A DNA stretch of 12,124 bases from an uncultured Clostridia bacterium. GTDB lineage: Bacteria > Bacillota > Clostridia > Christensenellales > Borkfalkiaceae. Below, one piece after another: positions 1-6,961 of the stretch (positions within the stretch are counted from its first letter, which is position 1; every line of letters starts with the position of its first letter). The stretch lies in NCBI GenBank assembly GCA_947174975.1, contig CAMWLA010000025.1, forward strand, positions 1 to 12,124, in the 5' to 3' direction. Position numbers and translations under genes: made by a program. The notes beneath the pieces were generated by a model. That model was not told the DNA's origin and made no database searches. It saw only the letters and a list, made by a program, of their open reading frames with translations.

Positions 1-3
1 GTG

Positions 4-9
4 TATAAT
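4..9 (+). promoter_or_regulatory. Candidate -10 box for the Gx-rnf operon
   Basis: A perfect TATAAT lies just before the first gene of the operon. The expected transcription start, six to eight bases downstream, falls at about 16-18, on or next to the ATG at 18. No Shine-Dalgarno sequence is visible before that ATG, so the message may be leaderless or nearly so. The -35 region lies outside the window, so this rests on the hexamer alone. It could be chance in AT-rich DNA. Confidence 0.35.
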
Positions 10-17
10 CAGTATGT

Positions 18-581
18 ATGTTCAGTAAATCTGCGGCGAAAAAAATAGCCGTTCTGGCAGTTTTTACTGCGCTCAGCCTCGTGGCTTTTATAATCGAGAA
101 CCAGTTTCCGCCGATGTTTATACCCGGCGCGAGAATGGGGCTTGCAAATATATTTTCGTTTGCGGCGCTTATCATGTATTCGCCGGTTGAGGCGTTTATA
201 ATAGTTGCTATCCGTACGGGGCTGGGCGCGGTGTATGCGGGCAACGTTTCCGCCCTTTTATACAGCTTTACGGGCGGAGTCGTATCTATGGCGGTTTCAT
301 CCGTATTAATGTACACGGTGTACCCTCGCATTTCCGTTATGTCGGTATCCGTGCTTGCAGCGGTTTCGCACAATATCACGCAGAATATAGTTTTCGTAAT
401 TATTTCCGGCACTACGCTTACTTTCGGATATATGCCCTACCTCGTTTTAATAGGTATTCTTTCGGGCGCGATAGTCGGCGGAGTAATTATGCTGGTATTC
501 AAAAAGGTTCCTCAAAGCGTTTTCGAAAGAATGCTCGGAACAAAAATCAAAAAGGAAAATTCGTCCGAAACAGGCGTTTAA
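18..581 (+). CDS. Gx transporter family membrane protein (Hpre_diP_synt_I-like)
   Basis: This is a small, very hydrophobic protein of 187 residues with about five or six membrane segments and a short polar tail from about residue 160. The motifs PGARMGLAN (36-44), RTGLGAVYAGN (66-76) and SFTGGVVS (83-90) match the family called Gx transporter, long annotated as heptaprenyl diphosphate synthase component I. The family name and fold suggest small-molecule transport, but the substrate is not established. In many Firmicutes this gene directly precedes rnfC, as here: 33 bases separate it from rnfC. The ATG at 18 is the first possible start, because an in-frame TAA lies at 6-8, and it gives the usual short basic N-terminus before the first membrane helix. 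No ribosome binding site precedes it. The prenyl-synthase label should not be taken as a function. Confidence 0.85.
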   Translation: MFSKSAAKKIAVLAVFTALSLVAFIIENQFPPMFIPGARMGLANIFSFAALIMYSPVEAFIIVAIRTGLGAVYAGNVSALLYSFTGGVVSMAVSSVLMYTVYPRISVMSVSVLAAVSHNITQNIVFVIISGTTLTFGYMPYLVLIGILSGAIVGGVIMLVFKKVPQSVFERMLGTKIKKENSSETGV

Positions 582-597
582 ATTCAAAAAAAAATTT

Positions 598-604
598 AAA
601 GGAG
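598..604 (+). promoter_or_regulatory. Ribosome binding site fixing the TTG start of rnfC
   Basis: AAAGGAG lies ten bases before a TTG codon at 615. The nearest in-frame ATG (666) is preceded by no such site and would remove the conserved N-terminal segment containing GGIHP. This supports TTG as the real start of rnfC. The other genes of the operon start with ATG, so the weaker start codon could lower rnfC translation relative to its neighbours (inference). Confidence 0.75.
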
Positions 605-614
605 TAATTTTAAG

Positions 615-2009
615 TTGAAAGCAGTAAAAGGAAAATACTACTTCGGCGGTATTCATCCGCGCGGTATGAAAGAATTATCCGCATCCGCCGCCATTGAAGT
701 ATTACCCGTTGAGCAAGTTGCAATTTCAACCCTACAGTCGCACGGAAAATGTGCAACTCCCGCGGTTACGGTCGGGCAGACTGTCAAGGAAGGCGAGATA
801 ATCGCGCGTGCCGACGGACTTATCTCTTCCGACGTTTTCGCAAGCGTAAGCGGTACGGTTACGGAAATTAAGGAAATCGACGGCGAAACGTATATCGTTA
901 TCAAGTCGGACAACAAAGAAGAAAAAAGCTTTCTCCCCCCTCTTTCCGAGCCGGACGCGGACGCGATTAAGGCAAGGATAAAGGACGCCGGCATCGTCGG
1001 ATTAGGCGGCGCGGGCTTCCCCACGGCGGTAAAGGTTGCACCCGATTGCCCCGTTGATACTTTAATAGTAAACGGCGCGGAATGCGAACCATACCTCACT
1101 TGCGACCACCGCCTTATGATCGAAAAGACGGAAGAAATCGCACGCGGCGCAAGGTATATCGCTAAGGCGCTCGGGGTAAAGAAAATAATTATCGGCATTG
1201 AGGCGAATAAGCCAGACGCGATTAAGGCTTTCGAGCAATTTGACGACATTCAGCCCGTAATACTTAAGAAACAGTATCCTATGGGCGGTGAAAAACAGCT
1301 TATCTTCGTTGCCACGGGCAGAAGAGTTCAGCTTGGCAAACTACCCAAAGATATCGGAGTCGTCGTTCAGAACGTCGGCACTTGCTTTGCGGTATGCGAA
1401 GCGGTTGAGCTTGGCAAGCCTCTGTACGAGAGAGTAGTTACAGTTTCGGGCAAGGCAGTTGCAAACCCCAAAAACCTTTTAGTTAAAGTCGGCACCCCCG
1501 TTCAAACGATAGTCGATTTCTGCGGCGGCGAAAGCGATACCCCCAAAAAGGTAGTCGTCGGCGGACCGATGACGGGAACCGCGCTTGCAAGCTACGACGT
1601 TTATACGCATATAACCACTTCGGGCGTTTTGCTCCTTTCCAAAAAGGAAGCGGCGTTTGCAGAACCCACCCCTTGCGTAAACTGCGGAAAGTGCGCGGAC
1701 GTATGCCCTATGCATCTTATGCCTATGAACACGGCTTTCTATTCCGCGGCGGGAGACTTTGAAGCGGCTGAAAAGTACGGCAATGCGCGTGCGTGCATAG
1801 AGTGCGGAGCGTGCGAATACGTTTGTCCCGCTAAGCGTCCCTTAATTCAAGCGATAAGAAAGACGAAAGCGGCGCTTAAGAACAACGTAGCTAAACCCGA
1901 AGCCGTTCACGACGTTGCGGGCAAACCTCTTGCTGAGGTTGACGGAAAACCGGTCGAAGAAGCGGCACCGGATAATTTAAAATCAGAGAAGGAGGAAAAC
2001 AATGGATAA
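615..2009 (+). CDS. rnfC: Rnf complex subunit RnfC (NADH-binding, 4Fe-4S)
   Basis: RnfC is the peripheral cytoplasmic subunit where the Rnf complex exchanges electrons with NAD(H). This 464-residue protein has the usual layout. An N-terminal RnfC domain starts with GGIHPRG (11-17). An NADH/FMN-binding 51K-like domain carries the glycine-rich GLGGAGFPT (129-137) and NGAECEPYLTCDHR (153-166). An SLBB-like region spans about 268-317. Two classic 4Fe-4S motifs follow, with cysteines 354, 357, 360, 364 and 394, 397, 400, 404. The C-terminal 45 residues are acidic and low in complexity, a common variable tail. It starts at TTG (see the ribosome binding site at 598-604). Its stop overlaps the start of rnfD by 8 bases, and the rnfD ribosome binding site lies inside it, suggesting coupled translation. 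Length and motifs are typical of Firmicutes RnfC. Confidence 0.97.
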   Translation: MKAVKGKYYFGGIHPRGMKELSASAAIEVLPVEQVAISTLQSHGKCATPAVTVGQTVKEGEIIARADGLISSDVFASVSGTVTEIKEIDGETYIVIKSDNKEEKSFLPPLSEPDADAIKARIKDAGIVGLGGAGFPTAVKVAPDCPVDTLIVNGAECEPYLTCDHRLMIEKTEEIARGARYIAKALGVKKIIIGIEANKPDAIKAFEQFDDIQPVILKKQYPMGGEKQLIFVATGRRVQLGKLPKDIGVVVQNVGTCFAVCEAVELGKPLYERVVTVSGKAVANPKNLLVKVGTPVQTIVDFCGGESDTPKKVVVGGPMTGTALASYDVYTHITTSGVLLLSKKEAAFAEPTPCVNCGKCADVCPMHLMPMNTAFYSAAGDFEAAEKYGNARACIECGACEYVCPAKRPLIQAIRKTKAALKNNVAKPEAVHDVAGKPLAEVDGKPVEEAAPDNLKSEKEENNG

Positions 2010-3069
2010 TACGATAGTAGTTTCCACCCCTCCCCACGTAAAATCAAAGCGCACGACGCGCGGGATAATGATAGACGTATGTATCGCACTTGCTCCCGCG
2101 GCGATTGCGGGCTGCGTATTCTTCGGCTGGCAAGCGCTTATGATAATACTCATGTCGGTATTTGCGTGCGTGGCAACGGAGTTCGTTTACTTCTTTATTC
2201 AGAATAAAGGCTTTTCGAACAAGTGCGCTGACGCGAAAGCAGTCTGCACCCGCTTTATTAAGCAGTTTGACTTCACTTCGGTGGTTACGGGTCTTATCCT
2301 CGCGCTTATACTTCCGACGACCGATAAATGGTACGAAGTATTCTACGAAGTGCTTATCGGCGGTATCTTCTCGATAGCAGTAGTTAAAATGCTTTTCGGC
2401 GGTACGGGCAAAAACCTCGTTAACCCCGCGGCAGCCGGACGCGTGTTTATGTTTATCAGCTTCTCGATAACGACGTACACGGCGGCAAACATTTCGTCGC
2501 TTAGCTTCTCAAGCGCAACAATATCCACAGGCTCGACTAACCTCTGGTGGCTGCTATCCTCATACGGCGGCAACCCCCAAACGAAAGTTACAACGCTTGA
2601 CTTATTTCTCGGAACGGGCGTTGCGGGCTGTATCGGCGAAACGTGCAAGGCGGCTATCCTTTTAGGTTATATCTACCTTGCGGTAAGAAAAGTTATCAAA
2701 TGGTGGCAACCCCTTCTGTTCCTTGCAGTATTCGGTTTTGCTGCGGTATTTATGTCCGGCTTTGCATTTATCAAAACCGGCGGTTACATCTTCGATATGA
2801 AGCTGTTCCTCCCCCACATTCTTTCGGGCGGCGTGCTGTTCGGCGCAATATTTATGTTCACCGACTACACTACATCCCCCAAGGGTGTTTTCGGACAGAT
2901 ATTCTACTACGTTTTAGCGGCAATACTCGTCGCGGTACTCAGATATCTTACAAAACTCGAAGTTACTTCCTTTGTAATACTTATTATGAACTTAATCGTA
3001 CCCCTCATTGATAAATATTTCATAAGAAAGCCTTTCGGCTATAAGAAAGCTAAAAAGGAGGGCAAATAA
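2002..3069 (+). CDS. rnfD: Rnf complex subunit RnfD (membrane, covalent FMN)
   Basis: RnfD is a multi-pass membrane subunit (NqrB/RnfD family) that carries one FMN covalently bound to threonine on the outer side. The 355 residues include the family opening PPHVKSKRTTRGIMIDV (10-26), FGGTGKNLVNPAAAGR (132-147) and LDLFLGTGVAGCIGET (199-214), with about nine or ten hydrophobic segments. By its position before LDLFLG, the FMN acceptor should be Thr179 in STGSTNL (175-181). The usual motif there is D-x-x-S-x-A-T-P-L. Here the Asp is Thr173, the Ala is Ser178 and the Pro is Asn180, so the site is divergent. Thr173, in a nearby SSAT, is a second possibility. AAGGAGG at 1989-1995 precedes the ATG, and the gene overlaps rnfC by 8 bases. 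The assignment is firm; only the flavin site is uncertain. Confidence 0.96.
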   Translation: MDNTIVVSTPPHVKSKRTTRGIMIDVCIALAPAAIAGCVFFGWQALMIILMSVFACVATEFVYFFIQNKGFSNKCADAKAVCTRFIKQFDFTSVVTGLILALILPTTDKWYEVFYEVLIGGIFSIAVVKMLFGGTGKNLVNPAAAGRVFMFISFSITTYTAANISSLSFSSATISTGSTNLWWLLSSYGGNPQTKVTTLDLFLGTGVAGCIGETCKAAILLGYIYLAVRKVIKWWQPLLFLAVFGFAAVFMSGFAFIKTGGYIFDMKLFLPHILSGGVLFGAIFMFTDYTTSPKGVFGQIFYYVLAAILVAVLRYLTKLEVTSFVILIMNLIVPLIDKYFIRKPFGYKKAKKEGK

Positions 3070-3071
3070 TT

Positions 3072-4175
3072 ATGACGGCTAAACAGTTTTTCAAAAGTAC
3101 GACGTTTAAATGTTTAATAACCCTTCTTTGCGTGTTGCTTATAAGCGGAATTTTCCTTACGGTAATGAACAGCCTTTTGAAAGTTACCGACGAAGAGAAA
3201 TTCAACCGTGCAATCAACAAGATTTACGGTAAATCGGTAACGACCGAAGCAATAGCGATCGACTACACCGCCCAAAAGGCAACAATTGACGAAGCTTACA
3301 GAGTAAAGGACGACGGCAACTATCTTATAAAAGCGACCGGTACCGGCGGTTTCGACAGCGGAACGGTTACCTGCTGGGTTGTAGTAGCCGTTAAAAACGG
3401 AGCTATTACCGGTATCGACAAGGTCGTAATCGACTCTAACAAAGCTCAGAGCTACATCGGCAATATAAACAATAAATTCCTTTCCGAATTTTCAAGTTAT
3501 GACGGCGAACCCTTCGACGCTTTATCAATGACAAAAACGGGCGCAACGATGTCGGCTAGGGCAATCTGTAACGCGGTAAACGCATCGATTGACTACGTAA
3601 ACGAAAAATGGTTGGGCAACGTGACGACTGCGGGTACGAAGCTTGTAAACGCACTTGCAAAGCTTTACGGTGAAACGCAAATCAGCATTTACGGCGTAGA
3701 CGAAAACGGCGCGGATATGCTTATAACCGAAGAAACCGAAACTGTTACCGGATTTATTACGGCTCCCGTAACGCAAGGCAACGCGACTGTCAGCGAAATG
3801 TACAAAGTCGTATTCACGGAAAATGATACGGAAGTTGTACAATACGTATTGACTTCGACCGGTACGGGCGGCTTCGAAAAAGGAACGGTTACTTGTATGA
3901 CCGCTGCATCGGCACAAGCCGACGGCACTTTGAAAATCTTCAAAGTAATTATAACCGACAACGAAGGCCAGTCGTATATCGGCAAAATTAATCACCTTGA
4001 CAAATATACCGGCGCAATTTTCAGTGACGGAATCGAATTCACTACAACCGACGGTTATGTGTCTACGGGCGCAACGATGTCGTCAACGGCAATAAACAAT
4101 GCGGTTAACGGAGCGCTTTCATACTTGTTAGGTAATATTCCTACAAACGATAACCAAGAAGGAGGCGATGAATAA
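3072..4175 (+). CDS. rnfG: Rnf complex subunit RnfG with two FMN-binding domains
   Basis: RnfG is a membrane-anchored, outward-facing subunit that carries covalent FMN. Usual members have about 180-220 residues and one FMN-binding domain; this one has 367. One membrane helix lies at about 12-35. The FMN-binding domain is present twice, at about residues 80-176 and 255-349. Paired landmarks are GTGGFDSGTVTC (90-101) with GTGGFEKGTVTC (265-276), QSYIGNIN (126-133) with QSYIGKIN (300-307), and TGATMSARAI (156-165) with TGATMSSTAI (332-341). The predicted acceptors are Thr159 and Thr335. The repeats share motifs but have drifted apart, so the duplication is not recent. The aspartate normally six residues before the Thr is displaced in both copies (Asp149 and Asp327 are the nearest). 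The gene sits between rnfD (2 bases) and rnfE (1-base overlap), with AAGGAGG at 3055-3061. Its place in the operon makes RnfG secure. Confidence 0.95.
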   Translation: MTAKQFFKSTTFKCLITLLCVLLISGIFLTVMNSLLKVTDEEKFNRAINKIYGKSVTTEAIAIDYTAQKATIDEAYRVKDDGNYLIKATGTGGFDSGTVTCWVVVAVKNGAITGIDKVVIDSNKAQSYIGNINNKFLSEFSSYDGEPFDALSMTKTGATMSARAICNAVNASIDYVNEKWLGNVTTAGTKLVNALAKLYGETQISIYGVDENGADMLITEETETVTGFITAPVTQGNATVSEMYKVVFTENDTEVVQYVLTSTGTGGFEKGTVTCMTAASAQADGTLKIFKVIITDNEGQSYIGKINHLDKYTGAIFSDGIEFTTTDGYVSTGATMSSTAINNAVNGALSYLLGNIPTNDNQEGGDE

Positions 4176-4822
4176 TGAATAAGTATAAGAAAATTACCTT
4201 AGACGGACTTATTTATCAGAACCCCACCTTTATGCTGGTTCTCGGCACTTGCCCCACCCTCGGACTTATCTCCTCCGCCTTTTCGGCAATGGGTATGGGA
4301 CTTACAGTCGTAGTAGTTCTGACGCTGTCAAACATCATCATATCGGCGCTCAGAAAAGTAATTCCGAACGAAGTGCGTATTCCTTGCTATATCGTGGTTA
4401 TCGCAACTTTGGTTACGTTTGCAAGAATGTTCCTTGAAAAGTTCGTCCCCGACCTATACGACAGCTTGGGCGGTTTCCTTGCCTTAATAGTCGTTAACTG
4501 TATAATCCTGGGACGTGCGGAAGCGTTTGCAAACAAGCACACCGTAGTTGAATCCGCCGTAGACGGCATTGCAAACGGCTTAGGCTTCACGATAGCGCTT
4601 ACGCTTATGGGCATTATCTGCGAATTCTTCGGAAAAGGTTCACTTTTCGGTTTGCAGATTATGGAATTCAAAATCGGTATGCTTGCAAAGCCCGCGGGTA
4701 CCTTCCTCGTATACGGTATCTGCATTGCCTTGTTCGTGTATATCGTAGACGGCTTTGAAAGATCGAGGCGCGTTAAGGCAAATAAGCTTGCGCGTGAAAA
4801 TATGTTGAAGGAGGCTGCGTAA
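4175..4822 (+). CDS. rnfE: Rnf complex subunit RnfE (membrane, Fe-S)
   Basis: RnfE is one of the paired, inversely oriented membrane subunits (NqrD/RnfE family) that form the ion-translocating core with RnfA. In known complexes RnfA and RnfE together hold an iron-sulfur cluster within the membrane plane. The 215-residue protein has six hydrophobic segments and the signature QNPTFMLVLGTCPTLG (15-30). Cys26 and Cys109 (VVNCIILGR, 107-115) are the expected cluster ligands. A further Cys71 in VRIPCYIV is extra. The ATG overlaps the rnfG stop by one base (TAATG). AAGGAGG lies at 4159-4165. The C-terminus is basic and cytoplasmic. The length is normal. Confidence 0.97.
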   Translation: MNKYKKITLDGLIYQNPTFMLVLGTCPTLGLISSAFSAMGMGLTVVVVLTLSNIIISALRKVIPNEVRIPCYIVVIATLVTFARMFLEKFVPDLYDSLGGFLALIVVNCIILGRAEAFANKHTVVESAVDGIANGLGFTIALTLMGIICEFFGKGSLFGLQIMEFKIGMLAKPAGTFLVYGICIALFVYIVDGFERSRRVKANKLARENMLKEAA

Positions 4823-4825
4823 ATT

Positions 4826-5428
4826 ATGGCGACTTTTATTGCGATAGTTCTTTCGGCGGTACTCACTAACAACTTTATCACCGCTAAAACTTACGGTATC
4901 TGCCCCTTCCTCGGCGTTTCCAAAAAGACTTCGTCCGCGGCGGGCATGGGCATTGCGGTAACACTCGTAATGGTGCTTGCAACGCTTGTAACCTACCCCA
5001 TCTACACATACGTAATGGTGCCTTTGGAAATTGAGTTCTTGGAAATCATATTCTTCATTTTCATTATTGCGTCACTCGTGCAGATGCTTGAAAAAATCAT
5101 TCAGAAACTTTCACCTACGCTTTACGGAGCAATGGGAATTTACCTTCCCCTCATCACTACCAACTGCGCGGTGCTCGGCGTTACCGAACTTGTAATCGGC
5201 GATATGTCGGCAGTGCTTGGCGAAGCTTCAATGAATATCGGCTGGGCTACGCTTTACGCTCTGTTCGCCGGTCTCGGCTTCACACTCGTTATGATTATAA
5301 TGAGCGGTATGCGCGAAAGAATCAACTACTACAAGACGCCCAAAGCGATTGCGGGCTTCCCCATCGCGATGGTTACGGCAAGCTTTATATGTATGGCGTT
5401 CTACGTGTTCAGCCTGATATCGTTATAA
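4826..5428 (+). CDS. rnfA: Rnf complex subunit RnfA (membrane, Fe-S)
   Basis: RnfA is the partner of RnfE in the membrane core (NqrE/RnfA family). The 200 residues contain six hydrophobic segments. Signatures are TNNFITAKTYGICPFLGVSK (14-33), with Cys26 as a cluster ligand, and LPLITTNCAVLGV (107-119), with Cys114 as the second. The family usually has ENNF at the start of the first signature; here it is TNNF. Together with RnfE Cys26 and Cys109 these supply the four cysteines known to bind the intramembrane cluster. AAGGAGG at 4808-4814, inside the end of rnfE, lies 11 bases before the ATG; the gap between the two genes is three bases. The length is normal. Confidence 0.97.
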   Translation: MATFIAIVLSAVLTNNFITAKTYGICPFLGVSKKTSSAAGMGIAVTLVMVLATLVTYPIYTYVMVPLEIEFLEIIFFIFIIASLVQMLEKIIQKLSPTLYGAMGIYLPLITTNCAVLGVTELVIGDMSAVLGEASMNIGWATLYALFAGLGFTLVMIIMSGMRERINYYKTPKAIAGFPIAMVTASFICMAFYVFSLISL

Positions 5429-5438
5429 GGAGGAAGAT

Positions 5439-6314
5439 ATGAATTTACTTGAAATGACTTCTAAAACCTGGATTTCGGTTGGCATAGTAGCGGGCATATT
5501 TGCGGGCTCTGCAATTCTTATCGGAATTTTAATTCTGATAGTAGGTAAAGTATTTAAAGTTAACGTTGACGAAAAAATCACGAAAATACTCGATAACCTT
5601 GCGGGTGCAAACTGCGGCGGCTGCGGCTGTTCGGGTTGCAGCGGCTTTGCACAGAAGCTTGCGGAAGGCGGAGCAAATCTTTCGGACTGCCACGTAACCT
5701 CTCCCGAAAAGAAAGCGGAAATTGCCGCACTTTTGGGAATAGAACTCAAAGACGAAGAACCCACCGTTGCTGTGGTTCACTGCAAGGGCGGCATAGAAAA
5801 CTGCGCGGATAAGTTTGAATACAAGGGCAACCCCACGTGCGCAGCGAACGCTTCGCTCTACGGCGGAAACAAGGCTTGCTCCTACGCGTGTCTCGGTTGC
5901 GGCGACTGCAAGGCGGTTTGCCCCGAAAACGCAATTTCGGTTGAAGGCAGACTTGCCGAAGTCGATCCCGACAGATGCGTATCTTGCGGCGCTTGCATTT
6001 CTACTTGCCCCAAGGAAATTATCGACCGTATCCCCTCCTCCGCTCCCGTATACGTTGCTTGCTCTTCAAAGTGCAAGGGCAAAGACGTAATGAGCGTATG
6101 TAAGGTCGGCTGTATCGCGTGCGGATTATGCGCAAAAGCTTGCCCTCACGGTGCGATTACGATGAAAGACAATCTGCCCGAAATCGATTATACGAAATGT
6201 ACGGGTTGCTTGACTTGCGTTGCTAAGTGTCCCAGACACATCATTATCAGCCGTAAGGTCGTAGCGGAAGAAACTCCCGCAGCGGAACCCGCGGCTGAAG
6301 AGGCACAAGCTTAA
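5439..6314 (+). CDS. rnfB: Rnf complex subunit RnfB (ferredoxin-accepting, multi 4Fe-4S)
   Basis: RnfB is the entry point for electrons from reduced ferredoxin. It is held to the membrane by one N-terminal helix (about 12-36) and faces the cytoplasm. The 291-residue protein begins with the RnfB-type 4Fe-4S domain, with ligands Cys59, 62, 67 and 84; an extra Cys64 gives CGGCGCSGC. A cysteine-rich segment follows (115, 122, 134, 147). Four ferredoxin-like clusters come next: 151/154/157/161, 180/183/186/190, 225/228/231/235 and 254/257/260/264. Unpaired Cys208, 212 and 221 sit between the second and third. The long form with added ferredoxin domains is the Firmicutes type. The tail is rich in Ala, Glu and Pro. 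AAGGAGG at 5427-5433 overlaps the rnfA stop. This is the last gene of the operon, followed directly by a terminator. Confidence 0.96.
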   Translation: MNLLEMTSKTWISVGIVAGIFAGSAILIGILILIVGKVFKVNVDEKITKILDNLAGANCGGCGCSGCSGFAQKLAEGGANLSDCHVTSPEKKAEIAALLGIELKDEEPTVAVVHCKGGIENCADKFEYKGNPTCAANASLYGGNKACSYACLGCGDCKAVCPENAISVEGRLAEVDPDRCVSCGACISTCPKEIIDRIPSSAPVYVACSSKCKGKDVMSVCKVGCIACGLCAKACPHGAITMKDNLPEIDYTKCTGCLTCVAKCPRHIIISRKVVAEETPAAEPAAEEAQA

Positions 6315-6325
6315 AATTAAATTAT

Positions 6326-6360
6326 AAAAACCGCTCGTCATAAGACGAGCGGTTTTTTTT
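6326..6360 (+). terminator. Rho-independent terminator of the rnf operon (probably bidirectional)
   Basis: A perfect 9-bp stem, CCGCTCGTC (6331-6339) and GACGAGCGG (6344-6352), with a 4-base loop is followed by eight T. Five A before the stem extend the pairing and serve as the T-run for the minus strand, so the same hairpin can also end the convergent transcript of the NusG-domain gene, whose stop is at 6424. Confidence 0.92.
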
Positions 6361-6362
6361 AT

Positions 6363-6426
6363 GTTTGATTTGTGATAAGTTGGTTTACGGTAATGCAATT
6401 AAGATACACCGTAAACGTAAGGTTTA
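6363..6426 (+). repeat. Dispersed 65-bp repeat, copy A
   Basis: This copy starts GTTTGATTTGTGATAAGT and ends AACGTAAGGTTTA. Its last three bases are the complement of the stop codon of the NusG-domain gene. It contains an inverted repeat, GTTTACGGT (6383-6391) and ACCGTAAAC (6407-6415), able to form a hairpin. Copy B (6882-6948) is the same sequence in the opposite direction at the other end of that gene. Between A and B, 26 of the first 28 bases and all of the last 15 agree, with a looser middle. Its function is unknown; it looks REP-like or like a mobile remnant. Confidence 0.8.
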
Positions 6427-6882
6427 AATTTTTATGTTGGGGTTGTCCAAGTCTTGTTTAAGCGGTTCCACCTTTACGCCGTGGGGACTACAATAAATAA
6501 AATCGGAGTTATTGTCCATTGCGGCAAAATACAGACATTCCTTGCCCTTGCAGTTTGCTTCCGTCATTTTTACGGTCTTTCTATTGTTATCTATAAACAC
6601 CACGTTTTTATCGTTGCCGTTTAAAATAGTTACGTAAATTCCGTTGCCGTCCTCTCTTACTTCCACGCTGTCGGTATACTGAGGCTCTCCGCCGAATTCA
6701 TATTCGAAAACGACTTGGCTGTGAACGTATATCCTTATCCCCGTAAGCGTGCTTTTGTCGCGCGTGGTGAACAGCACTATAAACAGCACGGCAACCAATA
6801 CAAGCACCGCGCCGTAAATAATTATGTCGAATAGTTTAAAGCCACTATCCTTTTTTACTTGTTCAATCTTTTTAAGTGCCAT
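6424..6882 (-). CDS. NusG domain II-containing membrane-anchored protein
   Basis: This 152-residue protein has a lysine-rich N-terminus, one membrane helix (about 17-39) and an outward-facing domain. That domain ends in C-KGKE-C (111-116) and CSPHGV (131-136). The C-x4-C ... C-x-P pattern, with a beta-rich stretch before it, is characteristic of the NusG domain II family (a NusG-like fold, not the transcription factor). Such genes commonly accompany apbE and rnf in Firmicutes and are thought to take part in the extracytoplasmic flavin/Rnf system; their biochemical role is not known. The gene lies 79 bases downstream of apbE on the same strand, and that gap is almost filled by repeat copy B. 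The start has only a weak AAGG three bases before ATG, and both start and stop codons touch the flanking repeats, which is unusual. It may be cotranscribed with apbE. Confidence 0.85.
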   Translation of the reverse strand: MALKKIEQVKKDSGFKLFDIIIYGAVLVLVAVLFIVLFTTRDKSTLTGIRIYVHSQVVFEYEFGGEPQYTDSVEVREDGNGIYVTILNGNDKNVVFIDNNRKTVKMTEANCKGKECLYFAAMDNNSDFIYCSPHGVKVEPLKQDLDNPNIKI

Positions 6883-6948
6883 AAACCTTACGTTTAATCG
6901 ATGTATCTTAGTTACGTCAGCCGTAAACCAACTTAACGCAAATCAAAC
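6882..6948 (-). repeat. Dispersed 65-bp repeat, copy B (inverted relative to A)
   Basis: On the minus strand this begins GTTTGATTTGCGTTAAGT at 6948 and ends AACGTAAGGTTTA around the start codon of the NusG-domain gene. It therefore supplies the whole leader of that gene, including the weak AAGG. With copy A it forms inverted repeats that bracket the gene. The internal hairpin seen in A is only partly kept here (GTTTA/TAAAC). Confidence 0.8.
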
Positions 6949-6961
6949 TTGAATTGTTTTG

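Noticed and set aside
18..581. Heptaprenyl diphosphate synthase component I as function
   Set aside because: The family carries this legacy name, but the protein is an integral membrane protein with no prenyl synthase motif, and its neighbours are Rnf genes.
653..1249. Open frame of 198 codons opposite rnfC
   Set aside because: It is antisense to a well-supported conserved gene, with no ribosome binding site and no recognisable domain; open only because of codon bias. The same applies to the minus-strand frames opposite rnfD, rnfG and rnfE.
6363..6948. Integron attC sites or a gene cassette
   Set aside because: The repeats bracket a gene as attC sites might, but they lack the attC core sites (RYYYAAC/GTTRRRY) in the right places and face each other rather than forming a direct array.
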